Shown: piece by piece, positions 1 through 10,800 of the stretch | Layout of the letters: every line of letters begins with the position of its first letter | How positions within the stretch are numbered: position 1 is the first letter of the stretch | Assembly: GCF_022965805.1 (NCBI RefSeq) | Contig: NC_133101.1 | Location: 44,367,642 to 44,431,641 of the forward strand | DNA: 64,000 nt | Direction: 5' to 3' | Source: Primulina eburnea | Taxonomy: Eukaryota; Streptophyta; Magnoliopsida; Lamiales; Gesneriaceae | Made by a program: the position numbers and the translations under genes | The notes under the pieces: model-generated | The model's input: the letters and a program-made list of their open reading frames with translations, nothing else | Told to the model about the DNA's origin: nothing | Databases searched by the model: none

Positions 1-26
1 ATCCATCATCTCAAATCATTGGAGGA

Positions 27-1360
27 ATGCGTGAAGATGTCCAAACCAGGAAGAAAGATAAAGTCGACTACCGAAAAATGGTTGGACAGGTGTGCACTTG
101 TACTACGTACTTACAGGTAAGATTTTCGTGCTTTATATCTCAATTTGAACCACAAAATGTCGACGAAGCTTTAAAAGATGAGTTTTGGATAAATGCTATG
201 CATGATGAACTTGAGGAGTTTGTTCTAAATGATGTTTGGACTTTATTTCCATCTCCTGACCATGGCAATGTAATTGGAACAAAGTGGATTTTTAAAAATA
301 AAACTGATGAGTCAGGAAACATCATTCGAAACAAAGCAAAGTTGCTTGCTCAAGGGTACACACAGGTTGAAGGGGTTGATTTTGATGAGACCTTTGCACC
401 TGTTGCCCGCATTGAGTCTATCCGACTTTTGCTAGCTATTGCATGCTTTATGAGAATCAAATTGTTTCAAATGGATGTTAAAAGTGCATTTTTGAATGGG
501 ATTTTGTGTGAAGAAGTTTATTTTAGACAGCCTAAAGGATTTGAAGATCCACATAATCGTGATCATGTATACAAGTTGAAAAAGGCTCTCTACGGCTTGA
601 AGCAATCACCTCGTGCTTGGTATGGCAGACTGACTGAATACCTACTCAAAATTGGATTCAAACGAGGTGAGGTAGATAAAACTCTCTTTATTCAAAAATC
701 CAAAGGTGATATCCTTATTTGCTAAATCTATGTTGATGACATAATTTTCGGCTCTTCATCCCAAAAGCATGCTAATAATTTCGTTGAAAGCATGTCTACT
801 ACTTTCGAAATGAGCATGGTTGGCGAATTACATTTCTTTCTTGGCTTACAAATCAACAAATGCATGATGGCATCTTTTTGTGCCAAAGTAAGTATGCCAA
901 AAATTTGATAAAGAAATTTTCTAATGAGAACACCAAGCACATGAAGACACCTATGGGCTCAAATGAAAAATTATCCAAAGACGATGCTGCCGAAGATGTT
1001 GACAACACCCTATATCGCAGCATCATAGGAAGTCTCTTGTACTTGACTGCTAGCCGCCTTGACTTAATGTTTAGTGTTTGTTTGTGTGCTAGATACCAAT
1101 CTAATCCTAATATCTCTCACCTAAAATCCGTAAAACGTATCCTAAGATACATAGCCGGAACAATTGACTTAGGATTATGGTATACACACGAAACCAACTC
1201 AAATCTAGTAGGGTTCTCAGATGCTGATTGGGCTGGGGATTTAGATTATAGAAAAAGCACTTCTGGGGGCTGTTTTTATCTTGGCAATAATCTGATTTCT
1301 TGGCATAGCAAAAAACAGAATTGTGTATCACTTTAAACTGCTGAATCTGAATATGTGGCA
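27..1360 (+). pseudogene. copia reverse transcriptase and RNase H, broken
   Basis: The translation shows the copia RT block (KAKLLAQGYTQVEGVDFDE, then FQMDVKSAFLNG and YGLKQSPRAWY) in one frame to a TAA stop at 723-725, where family members read through to the catalytic YVDD. The YVDD motif follows directly in the same frame (IYVDDIIFGSS). A single-base frame change near 858 moves the rest (MHDGIFLCQSKYAKN...) to another frame. RNase H follows with GFSDADWAGD and KSTSGGCF. A second stop (TAA, 1334-1336) interrupts the motif that normally reads STAESEYVA, and the coding similarity ends soon after, near 1360. Two stops and a frameshift make it a pseudogene. It would have copied the element's RNA in virus-like particles. 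Confidence 0.85.
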
Positions 1361-1425
1361 AGTAACCCGAGATATTGAAATATAATCACTAATTATATTG
1401 GGTCTGTGTTTAGAAGGAAAGATAG

Positions 1426-1580
1426 AAAAAGCTACATAAAGTAGCCCAATGAAGGCTGGACTTTAAGTGTGAGAGCTACCCTTCTAAATGGTAACACAAA
1501 AATAGGAGAAAATGGAAAAAGCTACCAAGAGGAGTCCAATGAAGACTGTTCTTCTAGTGTGGGAGCTGCCACTCTTATGT
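1426..1580 (+). repeat. diverged direct duplication in the RNase H-env spacer
   Basis: Two stretches of about 65 bp (about 1426-1490 and 1512-1580) share the order 'gaaaaagctac', 'agtccaatgaag', 'tctagtgtgggagct' with scattered changes. They lie in the non-coding spacer between pol and the envelope-like ORF of the Sirevirus. No protein is recognisable in the rest of the spacer (1361-2176). Confidence 0.5.
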
Positions 1581-2176
1581 TCAGAAAATTCCTAAATCAT
1601 TTTGAAGTAAAATTGGAAAATGTCTTGGAATTGTGGGTGTTGTCAGACGATTCTGCCAACATTTGTGACAACACTTCATCTGTACACATCTCTCATATTT
1701 GCTCACATGTTTCTATTTATGTTACATTCTGTTATTAGGCACCCTTAAGTCATGCATAAACATAACAGTGTGAATTTTTTTCGGTCACAAGGAAACTCGT
1801 ATGTCCAAATTCTTAGAAAATCCAATTTCTGCAATATTTCGAATTCGTGTAATCTTTGACTTCTAGTGGTGCTAAAGTTTGATGTGGAGTTAATTCTGGA
1901 AATTTTGAAAAGTTGTTAGTCTAAAATTGTCTCAGTAATTTCTGAAAAGGTGTTAAGCTCTTAAACAGTGCCGTTACCTTCTTACCGTTGGGAGAAATTC
2001 AGTGGAATGAATTATTTCGTTTTACCGTTTTTGGGCTCATTTGACTGTTTGATTTTGTTACCGTTGCACTGTCCATTCACACTTATCTCATTTTTACACT
2101 GCCTAATTGGTTCTCGAATTTCCGTACCGTCTTTACGCTATTTCTCTCTGAAAAACTTCCTTCTCCGCAAAATCTT

Positions 2177-4092
2177 TTGATATTTCTCCTTACTTGGAAC
2201 TTATCTCGTGCACATGGCAGGAAGGGATACAATCCTCACGCTATACGAAGTGAGATGAGATACCGTGAAAGTGTTGCCGCTCCTTCACCAACATCCGCCA
2301 CGACATCTCCTATAGAACCCTCCATTGAAATTGTTCCTATAGAAGATCAACCCACACCACTGGAAGTAATCGCTCCAGGGGAACCGGGAAATGCTCTTGA
2401 TGTTGATAATCCACCAATAATTCAAGTGTTCAAACCTCCGCACCATCAAGTTCGCCGTTCCAAAAGACAAGCAGGGTATAACCCTGATTTGACCACCTCA
2501 AAGCGATTCCGTCGCAAAGGAGAAGGTCCAAGCCGTCCATCCCTTGCTGATCCTAAAAACTCCTCAGGGGATGATTCTTATGATGCCAACTACGAGTTTG
2601 TGGCTCGCAAGACGACTGCACCTCCGCCTAAAAAGAGTAGTTCTTCCTACATCACAACCGCTGAATCTGATGAGGGCACAACCCCTGTTCCTCCACAACA
2701 GCCCTCACCCTCTACTGTTGAAGAAATCATGTTGGCCAAATCATGGCCAACTTGAAACATCAGAAACCTACAGCCTCAGCTGTTCCTGTTGCTCCTCCAG
2801 AAACTGAAGACTCTATTGACTCTAGCAGTTCCAATGCCAAAGTTGCCGAAGAAGATGTTTTCTCTGAGGAAATTGCACCTGTTGCATAGGAAGTTGACGA
2901 GGATGATGACAACACTGAGGACGGAACTGACCTCAGTGCATATGACTTGAACTCCACCTTCTCTGCAAAATTTTACACTGAGCACGCCAATGCCCAGTGG
3001 CATATTTATGCCACTCGAAACCTCATTGAAGAGAGGAATGTTGACACCGATGCCTTTGAGAGGCATAATCTGATAACCTTCCTGAAACATTGCTCCTTAC
3101 TCTCCACAGTTTCTGCAGTCACGCCGTTTAGTCGAGGGCCTGTGTTAGAATTCTACGCGAACCTTACACCTGGTGTAGGTGATGAACGATCTGCAAAGTA
3201 TGGGAAAGTGGTTGTCCGCAACCAGATCTATGAGTTCAATCCTACAATCATCAATGCACATTATCAGACTCCTGCCGAAGATGAAGATGGTCTTGCCCCG
3301 GACATTCACCTAGTAACTTCCACTCTCACTGGGGGACTAGTTACTCACTTTCCAACCCATCCACAGAAGTTATCCGCAGCAAAATTAACCTCATTTTACT
3401 TCGTGCTCCACAAGCTGTCAGTACGAAACTGGACACCCTCTACAAATACCACTGCTGTCACTCGACACCAAGCTTTGGTCTTATACTCCATTGGCACAAA
3501 TGGGGTCTTCAACTTCGGGAAACTAGTGTTCCATACAGTCATGCAGTATGCTAATGGTGGTCTTAAATCATCGAAGCTCCCATACCCAAGTCTGATCTAT
3601 GGACTTCTGATCTAACAAGGTTTTGTTAGGGATATCACTGAGCAACTTTCTGATCTCGGGGAACCCCTCAAGATTGCCCCTGCATTCTTCGAAGGCACTC
3701 GAAAGCTAAACCTCGCCTGGTCTGCATCACCTCCAGCGACTACCACAGGCACCTCTCAGAACGCCTCTACCACAGTACCTCCTGCTACCGGCTCGCCTCC
3801 TAGTTCCACATCTCGACCACCTAAACCTGGTTATGTGAAGATTACTGTAGCAGGTGCCCAGGCCCATCTCGATCATGCTCTTAAGAAAATTGCCCAAGCT
3901 AAGGCCGACTTGGCCTACTATGAGAGTTTGGCTGCTGCCATCAGTGTCATGTTAGAAATGGCCGTTCATGGACAAAAAGGGAGAGATGATCAAACTGGTG
4001 CTGGTCCGTCAGGGACCAAGGATGATGAAGACGAAGAGGACAGTGAGGATGAAGAAACTGAGGATGAGGAGGATGAAGATGGTGATGTTTAG
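2177..4092 (+). pseudogene. Sirevirus envelope-like ORF (plant transposon protein domain), broken
   Basis: After a proline/serine-rich, basic N-terminal segment (2177-2755), a second frame (about 2756-4092) encodes a globular domain with EFYANLTPGVG, VVVRNQIYEFNPTIINAHY and a hydrophobic stretch near HQALVLYSIGTNGVFNFG. A Thr/Pro-rich linker, a heptad-like helix (HLDHALKKIAQAKADLAYY) and a run of Asp/Glu end the protein. A frame change near 2750 and in-frame stops at 2887-2889 and 3613-3615 break it. The domain is the family usually named 'putative plant transposon protein' and is found in SIRE1-type elements after pol. Its function is unknown: 'envelope-like' is positional, and I see no convincing signal peptide or fusion region. 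Confidence 0.7.
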
Positions 4093-4353
4093 ATTTTGTC
4101 GGTTTAAATGTTTCTATTTCTGCTCTTAATTGTCTATTAATGTTTCTGTTTGTATTCTTGTTTTTGCTAATATCTCTGCCCTGGTCTATTTCTAAACTAT
4201 TGGTGAAACTGGTTCAGGTGTTGTGTCAAGTGTTGCCAACAATTCTAACAACACCTTTGCAAACAGTAATTTATTCAGGGGGAGAAAATCTAAAACTCAG
4301 GGGGAGTTGATTTGATCTTAACAAGGATAAATGGGTTTGATCTCATTTTGTCC

Positions 4354-4367
4354 AAGAAAGGGGAGAT
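4354..4367 (+). other. polypurine tract of the Sirevirus
   Basis: A purine-rich stretch (AAGAAAGGGGAGAT) lies directly against the TG that starts the LTR, the position of the plus-strand primer in LTR elements. Confidence 0.7.
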
Positions 4368-5200
4368 TGAAGGGAAATAATATTTCGATTTTAAATGATA
4401 TATTTTATTTATTTCCCTAATATAGTTTTCCTTGTTGATTTGATTGAGCAAATATTTAATATGATTTTTCCTTCCTTAGATAATGAGATCATAATTCAAG
4501 AGATATGGTATCAGTGTTTAAAAAAGATTTTATTCCTAATAAAACTCTCACTTTCCTTGTATTTTAGGTTTCTTTGTGGAGATATGATTCTTCACCTATA
4601 AATAAGAGGTAAAGCTCATTGATAAAGGCTGCTTTGATATCGACCATATATACACACACGTAGCAGAGATTTGCAGAGTAAAATTATTCTCGAAGCCGTT
4701 GCTATTTGGAGTGGTGATTCCCGTGTTGCGCTGAATGTCGCCAACATCTATAGACAACATCCGTAACGATGTTGACTGAAGATTGCATCTAATTGATAGT
4801 GGTTTCCGAGATCAAGTTTTGCTTTCTTGATTACGTTTATTTTTGTTTTGGTTATTTATTTTAGAGAGCTTTTATTCTCTCAACTTGTTGAGTAAATTGA
4901 TTTTTGGTACAATCACTAGTGATAGGTTTTTGTGTAAACATTGTTGGTTTTCTAGTGATTCATTTTTGCCATAAAGCACCGCATAAGTATTTATACTTGT
5001 GCATATTTAATCTTGTCCATCTATTTATTTCAAGTCAATTTGTGTTATAAAAGTTAATTTTCTGCTGCATGTAGATGTTGTCCGAGATGTTGTAACAACT
5101 GGCACAACATTTAATTCTGACAAAACACAAATTTACTATTCTTAATCTTATTCTGATATTTTATTATTTTTAGCATCTGTCGGACAAAATAATATTTACA
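4368..5200 (+). repeat. 3' LTR of the Sirevirus
   Basis: The LTR starts TGAAGGGAAATAATATTTCG right after the polypurine tract and ends CAAAATAATATTTACA at 5200, a TG...CA unit of 833 bp. A TATA box at 4597-4604 (TATAAATA) fits the U3/R border. The paired 5' LTR and the TSD are outside the window, so the right edge rests on the TG/CA rule and on the sharp start of the TRIM-like sequence at 5201. Confidence 0.7.
4597..4604 (+). promoter_or_regulatory. TATA box in the Sirevirus LTR
   Basis: TATAAATA, about 230 bp into the LTR, in the sense direction of the element; the expected core promoter of U3. Confidence 0.5.
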
Positions 5201-5266
5201 GATAGTATTACGAGTTAATCTATAGTGCCACTCTTTTACGGCCAGTCTAGCCAACCAGATTAAATA

Positions 5267-5351
5267 GTGCAACGTCGATAGCTTGATTCATGAGAACTTC
5301 CCAAAAGATTATCCATCACAGTACTACTCTCACTAATGCACGTTTAACCCA
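5267..5351 (-). repeat. 5S-rRNA-like segment in left TRIM LTR
   Basis: On the minus strand the stretch contains GGGTTAAACGTGC, then GAGAGTAGTACTGTGATGG, CTTTTGGGAAGTTCTC and finally GTTGCAC. These align in order with the 3' half of plant 5S rRNA (GTTAAGCGTGC, GAGAGTAGTACTAGGATGG, CTGGGAAGTCCTCG, TTGCACC), which includes the internal promoter region. An extra segment lies before the final GTTGCAC. It is diverged and lacks the 5' half, so it is not a working 5S gene. Confidence 0.55.
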
Positions 5352-5718
5352 AGATTCCTCTTAAAATATATATAAATATGCTTTATTGGAGACTTGAACT
5401 CATGATCTCGTTCTGATACCAATTGTTAAGATCCAATTCTTACCACAAGGCCAGAAGATTTAGCTGTTAAACAAGGTGTTACTTTATTTCTTTATATTTG
5501 TGGCAGTTCAGAGTGCATCTACTTGTGTGCTAATAGGTCAGGTTGTTAGGCCCATGAATCCCGTGAGGTGCATATCTATCTGCTGGTGTTGTCTCGTGTT
5601 TATTTGATATTAGCATTACCCTTTCTCTACCATCTGCCTTGTCCTTAGCAGAGACAATATTATCCGTTAAAATCTGACGTCACTCTTTTACGGGCCCACT
5701 TAACCAACTAGATCAAGC

Positions 5719-5806
5719 GGTGCAATGTCAACAACTTGATGTATGAGAAATTTCCTGAAAGACACTTCTCTCGGTACTATTCTCATTCATGCACACTTAA
5801 CCTAAC
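5719..5806 (-). repeat. 5S-rRNA-like segment in right TRIM LTR
   Basis: This is the second copy, more diverged: GGTTAAGTGTGC, GAGAATAGTACC, TTTCAGGAAATTTCTC and ATTGCACC in the same order. Its match to the copy at 5267-5351 in the same orientation supports the LTR pairing. Confidence 0.5.
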
Positions 5807-5807
5807 A

Positions 5808-6740
5808 CTTTTTATAAGGTGAATGCTTGAAAATTTATTTAAGATTTCATAAAAAAAAAAACAAATGAAAAAATTTGTATAGATGTCCAAAATACTTAAA
5901 AAAAAATGAAAATGAAAATTATAAAAAATATTTAATATCAAATGCTTATAATAAATTGTGATTTTGAAATTTATGATTTTCATTTGAAATTTTTTAAAAC
6001 TCATATATAAAAAATTTAATATTTTTTTAAAAAAAATCTCTAAAAATATTTATAAAAATTGAGAGTAAATGTGGGATATGATAAATTTTTCAAAGATTCA
6101 AATGTCAAATTGTAACTTTAAAATCATTAACAAAAAAAATACAAAAAGAAAAAAAATCTCAATTTTCCTTCTAGGTTTTAGATAAAATTAAAGTTATACA
6201 ACTTTAAGCAAAAGTTGATTTTCACGAATACCGCAAAATACTTCCAGTGAAGCAGAATGCAAGAAATGCTTACCAGAAACTCTCATAAATACCGTCTTGA
6301 TTTCTCTCAAATTAAAGAAACTCTCCTTTGGCACTAAATTAAGTTGCTCATCTGACCTCTACCACCCTACCCAGCTGTCTACAAACAAAATAATATCTCC
6401 TATTTTTTTTGGATTTCAAGACGTGTCAAAAAATAATTTCGTATATGCTATATAAATCTTGCATATTTCAACTGTATGATAATGGACCGATCTTTAGTCT
6501 TGGCCTCCATTTTTTTACAATGCCATATTTTACTTAGCCCATTGAAGACCACTCTTTTCACACCCAAAACCCAACCAGAAAAAACTTTGATTTATTTAAA
6601 ATCAGAGGGGCTGGGAGCTCTCCCTCGTAATGTGTCGATCGGGCTCAACTCGCTCGGGGTAGCTTAAACAAAAATCAATAAATAAAGTTATATATACATT
6701 GAAAAAAGAAAAAGCTTTCCTTCATTTAAAAAAATTATAA
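5808..6740. other. AT-rich non-coding stretch
   Basis: Long A/T runs and no convincing reading frame. I looked here on the minus strand for the missing last SWEET exon (a Val-Pro-Asn-Gly start followed by a hydrophobic helix) and saw none. Confidence 0.5.
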
Positions 6741-7216
6741 ATGAAAAAACTCTCCGAAATATCAATTTTAATATAATTCATTATTTCATAGTTTGTTAAT
6801 TCTTTATTTGTATACTCATGTGATCAACATAGATAAAGACCTTGACTACACTTTAATACAAATGAATCGTAATTCGATATTGAAACTCATTTGTAAACAC
6901 TGTATAATCTAAATTTGTTCCTAGTCGATTCAGACCCTTAAAACATGGATAAAAGTTGCTTGAGCTCGAAACTAGCACATGTGATGTTTGTGTTCTGTGT
7001 TTCTTGGTAAGGACATAAAGATGTCCAAACATGCAGATGGATAGTCATATGATAATTATACCGAACTACCCTCCTTCGGAATTTACAAGTGGTTATCATT
7101 CATCGAGAGGATAAATTTGTGGTTATGATTATAAATCATTAGTTCTTACTACCCGAGACAACACTGAGGCTCTATACGCTAGCGCTGTGATTTGACTCGT
7201 TTACCGACTCCAGGAA
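6741..7216 (+). repeat. LTR fragment of the B/E copia superfamily
   Basis: Phrases such as TTGTTCCTAGTCGATTCAG, 'caagtggttatcattcatcgag', 'gacaacactgaggctcta' and TCGTTTACCGACTC match, in the same order, the U3 half of the 2.1 kb LTRs at 29401-31532 and 49007-51141 (there on the minus strand). The fragment is cut on the right by a TRIM at 7217. Its left edge is vague. Confidence 0.6.
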
Positions 7217-7737
7217 TGTGATGTCCCATATTTTAAAAATGAAATATTTAAAATGAGTTTATAATGACTTACAATGGACTTCTATAACAACTTGGGTTAA
7301 TCATTTTCGTAAAGTGAGTACGAATATGAAATAATTGCTATAGGGGCCCATTGTGCAGTCACGCAGCAGCGGGTCTGGGCTCGGGGCGTAACAGAATGGT
7401 ATCAGAGCTGGTCACCGGCATGGAACACCGGGAAATAAGTGCTATGCGGGACAAAGTGCTACGTGTATGGGAGCCACCTCTTGAACCTACGGGGAAAAGT
7501 GATACATGACAGGAACCACCTCTTGAACCTGTAGGAGCCACCTCTAGATTCTCGGCGCTGGTGGATCGAGGGGTCAGACCGCGACTAGGGCGTCGCGTTC
7601 TGAAGAAGAGGTGATTGTGATGTCTCACATCTTAAAATTGAAATATTTAAAATGAGTTTATAATGGCTTATAATGGACTTTTATAGCAACTTGGGTTAAT
7701 CATTTTCGTAAAGCGAGGACGAATACGAAATAGTTGT
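7217..7737 (+). mobile_element. TRIM copy 1 (3' LTR truncated)
   Basis: A miniature LTR element with no coding capacity: 5' LTR 7217-7393 (TGTGATGTCCC...GGGCGTAACA), Met-tRNA primer site at 7397-7408, about 200 bp of internal DNA, a purine tract (about 7600-7614) and a 3' LTR from 7616 that stops after about 120 bp near 7737. Two near-full relatives lie at 20301-20888 and 59543-60135 on the other strand. The truncated 3' LTR ends 28 bp from the splice donor of SWEET exon 5. Confidence 0.8.
7397..7408 (+). other. primer binding site of TRIM copy 1
   Basis: TGGTATCAGAGC, complementary to the 3' end of initiator methionine tRNA, 3 bp after the LTR end. Confidence 0.8.
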
Positions 7738-7764
7738 ATGTAGAAAACATAATAGAAAACTTAC

Positions 7765-7884
7765 TCCAAGAAACCAATCTTGCGCAAGAACGGCATAAAA
7801 AGTCCAAATCCCTCCATTCAAGAAAAAGAAAAACGAGAGAAAAAAGGGCATGTATTCCACACTTTTCGTCATCACCACCCTCTT
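7765..7884 (-). CDS. SWEET exon 5
   Basis: 120 bp (40 codons) after acceptor TTTGCAG, encoding [19 protein letters not shown] and [16 protein letters not shown] (helix 6). The donor GTAAGT starts at 7764. Reading on into intron 5 would add about 22 residues and stop at 7696. Confidence 0.9.
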
Positions 7885-10800
7885 CTGCAAAAAGTAATAT
7901 AATATATTAATTTCTTCCTCAATTAATCATCAGTGTTAATTGAAAATTTATAAATGAAAATTTGTGTTTTTTGTCTGTTATTTTTGCCTTTTTGTAGTTT
8001 TGATCATTTTTGTTGTCAAATTTTAGTTTCAGTCCGCATATATTATTTTTAATAATTTTATTCATTTTTTCAACGTGACGGTGATGTAGCACCAATGTAG
8101 AGCTGATGTGACGCTGACATTATTGTCATATCAACAATCTCAATAAAAATTGACTAAAATTGAAAAAAAAAATCAAAAAATGCGGGATGTAACCTAAAAT
8201 TTTAGCCTCATCTAAATGCTCAATCTTTAAGGAATATGACTAATTTCATTTTCACTGTATCGAAGAGACGATTGCAACATGATTACAATTCATGACAAAC
8301 AGTACTTGTCCCTTGAAAATCAAATTTCTTCTTTTTTATGCTAAACTTGAATAATTTTAATTCAATAAAATTGAGTAGTTATTTGGCTCCCATTATCACA
8401 CATTACCATGTTTTATATATCTTATATTATTTCTTGAAATAAATTCAAAGATTATAAAATATGCTACGATATAATGATTAATTGTTTTTGGAAACTCTTT
8501 CTTTTTATTTTCTAAAAAATAATTTTAAAATACCTCATACGATATAAAAAAATATCATGCATACGTGACCTCTAAAGCGAATATCACGCAGACATTCTTA
8601 AACTACATGGTGTTTGTTCACAAGAAATAATATTTTAGGGGAAGTATGCTCGTCTTTATATATATATATATATATATATATTGTTGGTATGATATTCTTT
8701 TGATTTGGGAAATCTCGGGATAGAAATGGGTGAACCAAATGGCTAGTAGAAAAATAGTCGAGGCAAGAGTTTGACTCTTTTTCCTTAAAACGATATTGCC
8801 CCGCCCCGATGCTTACGGTTGTTGGCAATTCGTTTCCCAAGATACAACGACTACGGCTTTAAAATAGTAGCACTACAAATTTCAAAGCCACACGAACTTG
8901 AGATGTTTAGAACGCTATCAAGATGGTATGCAAACTTTCTAATTTCGAATTCTAAGCGTTAAACTTAAAAATCCAATTCCAAGAGTTTATATCTTGCAAA
9001 ACTTGGATTTAAGCGCAAATGCTTAAAAAACTCAAAACTAGAAGACAACTCTCAAATTTAATCCCAAAGTTCGAATTAAGCGTATAAGCTTAGAAAATTC
9101 AAACTCAAGATTTTATATCTTGAAAGTTTGAACTTTAAGCGCTAGTGCTTAAAATTCGCATAAAGAATTAAACTTGAGAGAGAAGGAGAAGAAGAGAAAA
9201 TGAGCAATGAATGCAAATAAGAGATGTGCTATTTATAGAAAATGAAAAGCCTCCATTAAGTGATGCACCACTTCATATCATTGAATCAAAACCAATCTTG
9301 GCCATTCGGCCAAGACCAAATAGGCGCCTCTTGAAAGAGGCGCCACATTCACTGAATCACACGGCCAAATATGGCCGTGTGATTCCAATTTTTTATTTTT
9401 ATAAAATAAATTATATATATATATATATATATATTATATAATATTACAATATAATAATATATTATAATATAATAATATATTATATATTATAATAATATAT
9501 ATGTATATATATAATCCTTTCGATTCAATCTTTTCATTCGATAAAATTTGAACTCAATTAATTTCTCATTCACCCTTATTGGTAATCGAGAAATATTTCC
9601 GTTCGCTACGTAGCTCGTTCGAATTATTTTATCGATTCTAAATGAGTACAAAACTCATTTTTCTAACAAACCCCACATGAATGAAAATTAATGCATGTGA
9701 CTATGCTGACTCGACAAATAGCGTTCTAGCAAAATATTATTGCATCAGGATAGGTAGCTTTTGGCTTTGAACCTTCCTTAGTAAGATATAATCGGATTTA
9801 CTTGGCAATTAGTGGACGTGATGCCTTGAACTATTCGCCGTTTTGTGTAAACCAAGACAATTATATTCACACAATAACATTTCTAACATTTCATTATGTT
9901 CTCACTGTTGGGTCCATTTCGGCCATTGACACCGCTTGGTTACGCGAGTGCTTTCCATATTTGAAGCGGCCACACTTCGCACTTACGCCGGTGATCTCCT
10001 AGGAGAGTATCCCACTATACTCCAACATACGTATTAGTATATCTTAGGAATCATTAAAGGTAAAACCTAGCCTCATACCCCTTTGTGGGTAACACCACTT
10101 ATCATAGGAATAGGTAGGAGTTTTCTCCAAGGTGTTTCTACCAATCTTGTAATTTAGTTGTCCCTTTTGAACCTAGATCTTGGGATCTCCAGTCAACTAG
10201 GTTGGGTATCCACTACAAGATTTAATTTTGGGGTTTTAATCCCATTCCTCTTGATAAACAATTCATTTGATCTCTCGGTATACCTTTTGTAAGTGGATCC
10301 GCTAGATTCTCTTTTGATTTTACATAATCAATGGAGATAATGCCATTAGAGATCAATTGTCGTATGGTATTATGTCTACGACGGATGTGTCTAGACTTAC
10401 CATTATATATAGTGTTTTGTGCCCTTCCAATTGCTGATTGACTATCACAATGGATTATTATTGAGGACACTGGCTTATTCCAACAAGGGATTTCTTCTAA
10501 GAAATTTCGAAGCCACTCGGCTTCTTCTCCAGCTTTGTCTAAAGCTATAAATTCTGATTCCATTGTGGATCGAGCAATGCATGTTTGCTTAGAAGACTTC
10601 CATGATATAGCCCCACCACCAATGGTAAATACGTAACCACTTGTGGATTTTGAATCATTTGTGTCAGATATCCAATTTGCGTCACTATAACCTTCTAGGA
10701 CCGCGGGATATCTCGTATATTGTAATCCATAGTTTAAGGTGTATCTTAAATATTTAAGTACCCTTATTAATGCCTTCCAATGATCATTGCTAGGATTACT

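Larger units (their letters stand above)
1..5200 (+). mobile_element. Sirevirus-type Ty1/copia retrotransposon, 3' part
   Basis: This is the downstream part of a plus-strand copia element whose 5' part lies outside the window. In order it shows reverse transcriptase and RNase H remnants (27-1360), a long spacer, a broken envelope-like ORF with acidic tail (2177-4092), a polypurine tract (4354-4367) and a TG...CA long terminal repeat (4368-5200). An extra ORF between RNase H and the 3' LTR, together with the kind of RT seen here, is the hallmark of the SIRE1/Sirevirus group; this is family knowledge. Its right end abuts a Cassandra-like TRIM whose LTR it interrupts. All coding parts carry stops or frameshifts, so this copy is inactive. 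Confidence 0.85.
5201..5807 (-). mobile_element. Cassandra-like TRIM, left part cut by the Sirevirus
   Basis: Read on the minus strand, this has a 5' LTR of about 384 bp (5807 down to 5424, TGTTAGG...CTTAACA), a primer binding site for initiator Met tRNA (complement of CTGATACCA at 5413-5421), only about 70 bp of internal DNA, a purine tract (about 5353-5362) and the start of a 3' LTR that ends abruptly at 5201 where the Sirevirus begins. LTR sequences near 5228-5351 and 5687-5807 are diverged copies of each other and contain a 5S-rRNA-like segment. A very short internal region with 5S-like LTRs is the definition of Cassandra elements. Confidence 0.6.
8682..9668 (-). repeat. 3' LTR of element K
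   Basis: 987 bp, with a TATA box on the minus strand at 9230-9238 and three hairpins at 9296-9385 just upstream of it in transcription direction. An AT-rich block (9405-9515) follows further upstream. A purine-rich GTGGGGTT tract (complement of 9669-9676) precedes the LTR. Confidence 0.9.

Noticed and set aside
2177..4092. A true viral envelope gene
   Set aside because: No convincing signal peptide, fusion peptide or transmembrane anchor; the domain is a plant transposon protein family, and the frame is broken.
5267..5351. A functional 5S rRNA gene
   Set aside because: Only the 3' half is matched, with many changes and an extra segment; it lies in a TRIM LTR.
6476..6667. Small plus-strand frame as a gene
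   Set aside because: 63 codons, no recognisable domain, no promoter or codon pattern, AT-rich surroundings.
7359..7628. Frames in the three TRIM copies ([14 protein letters not shown] repeats)
   Set aside because: TRIMs are non-coding; the frames follow the internal tandem repeat and are not conserved over their whole length.
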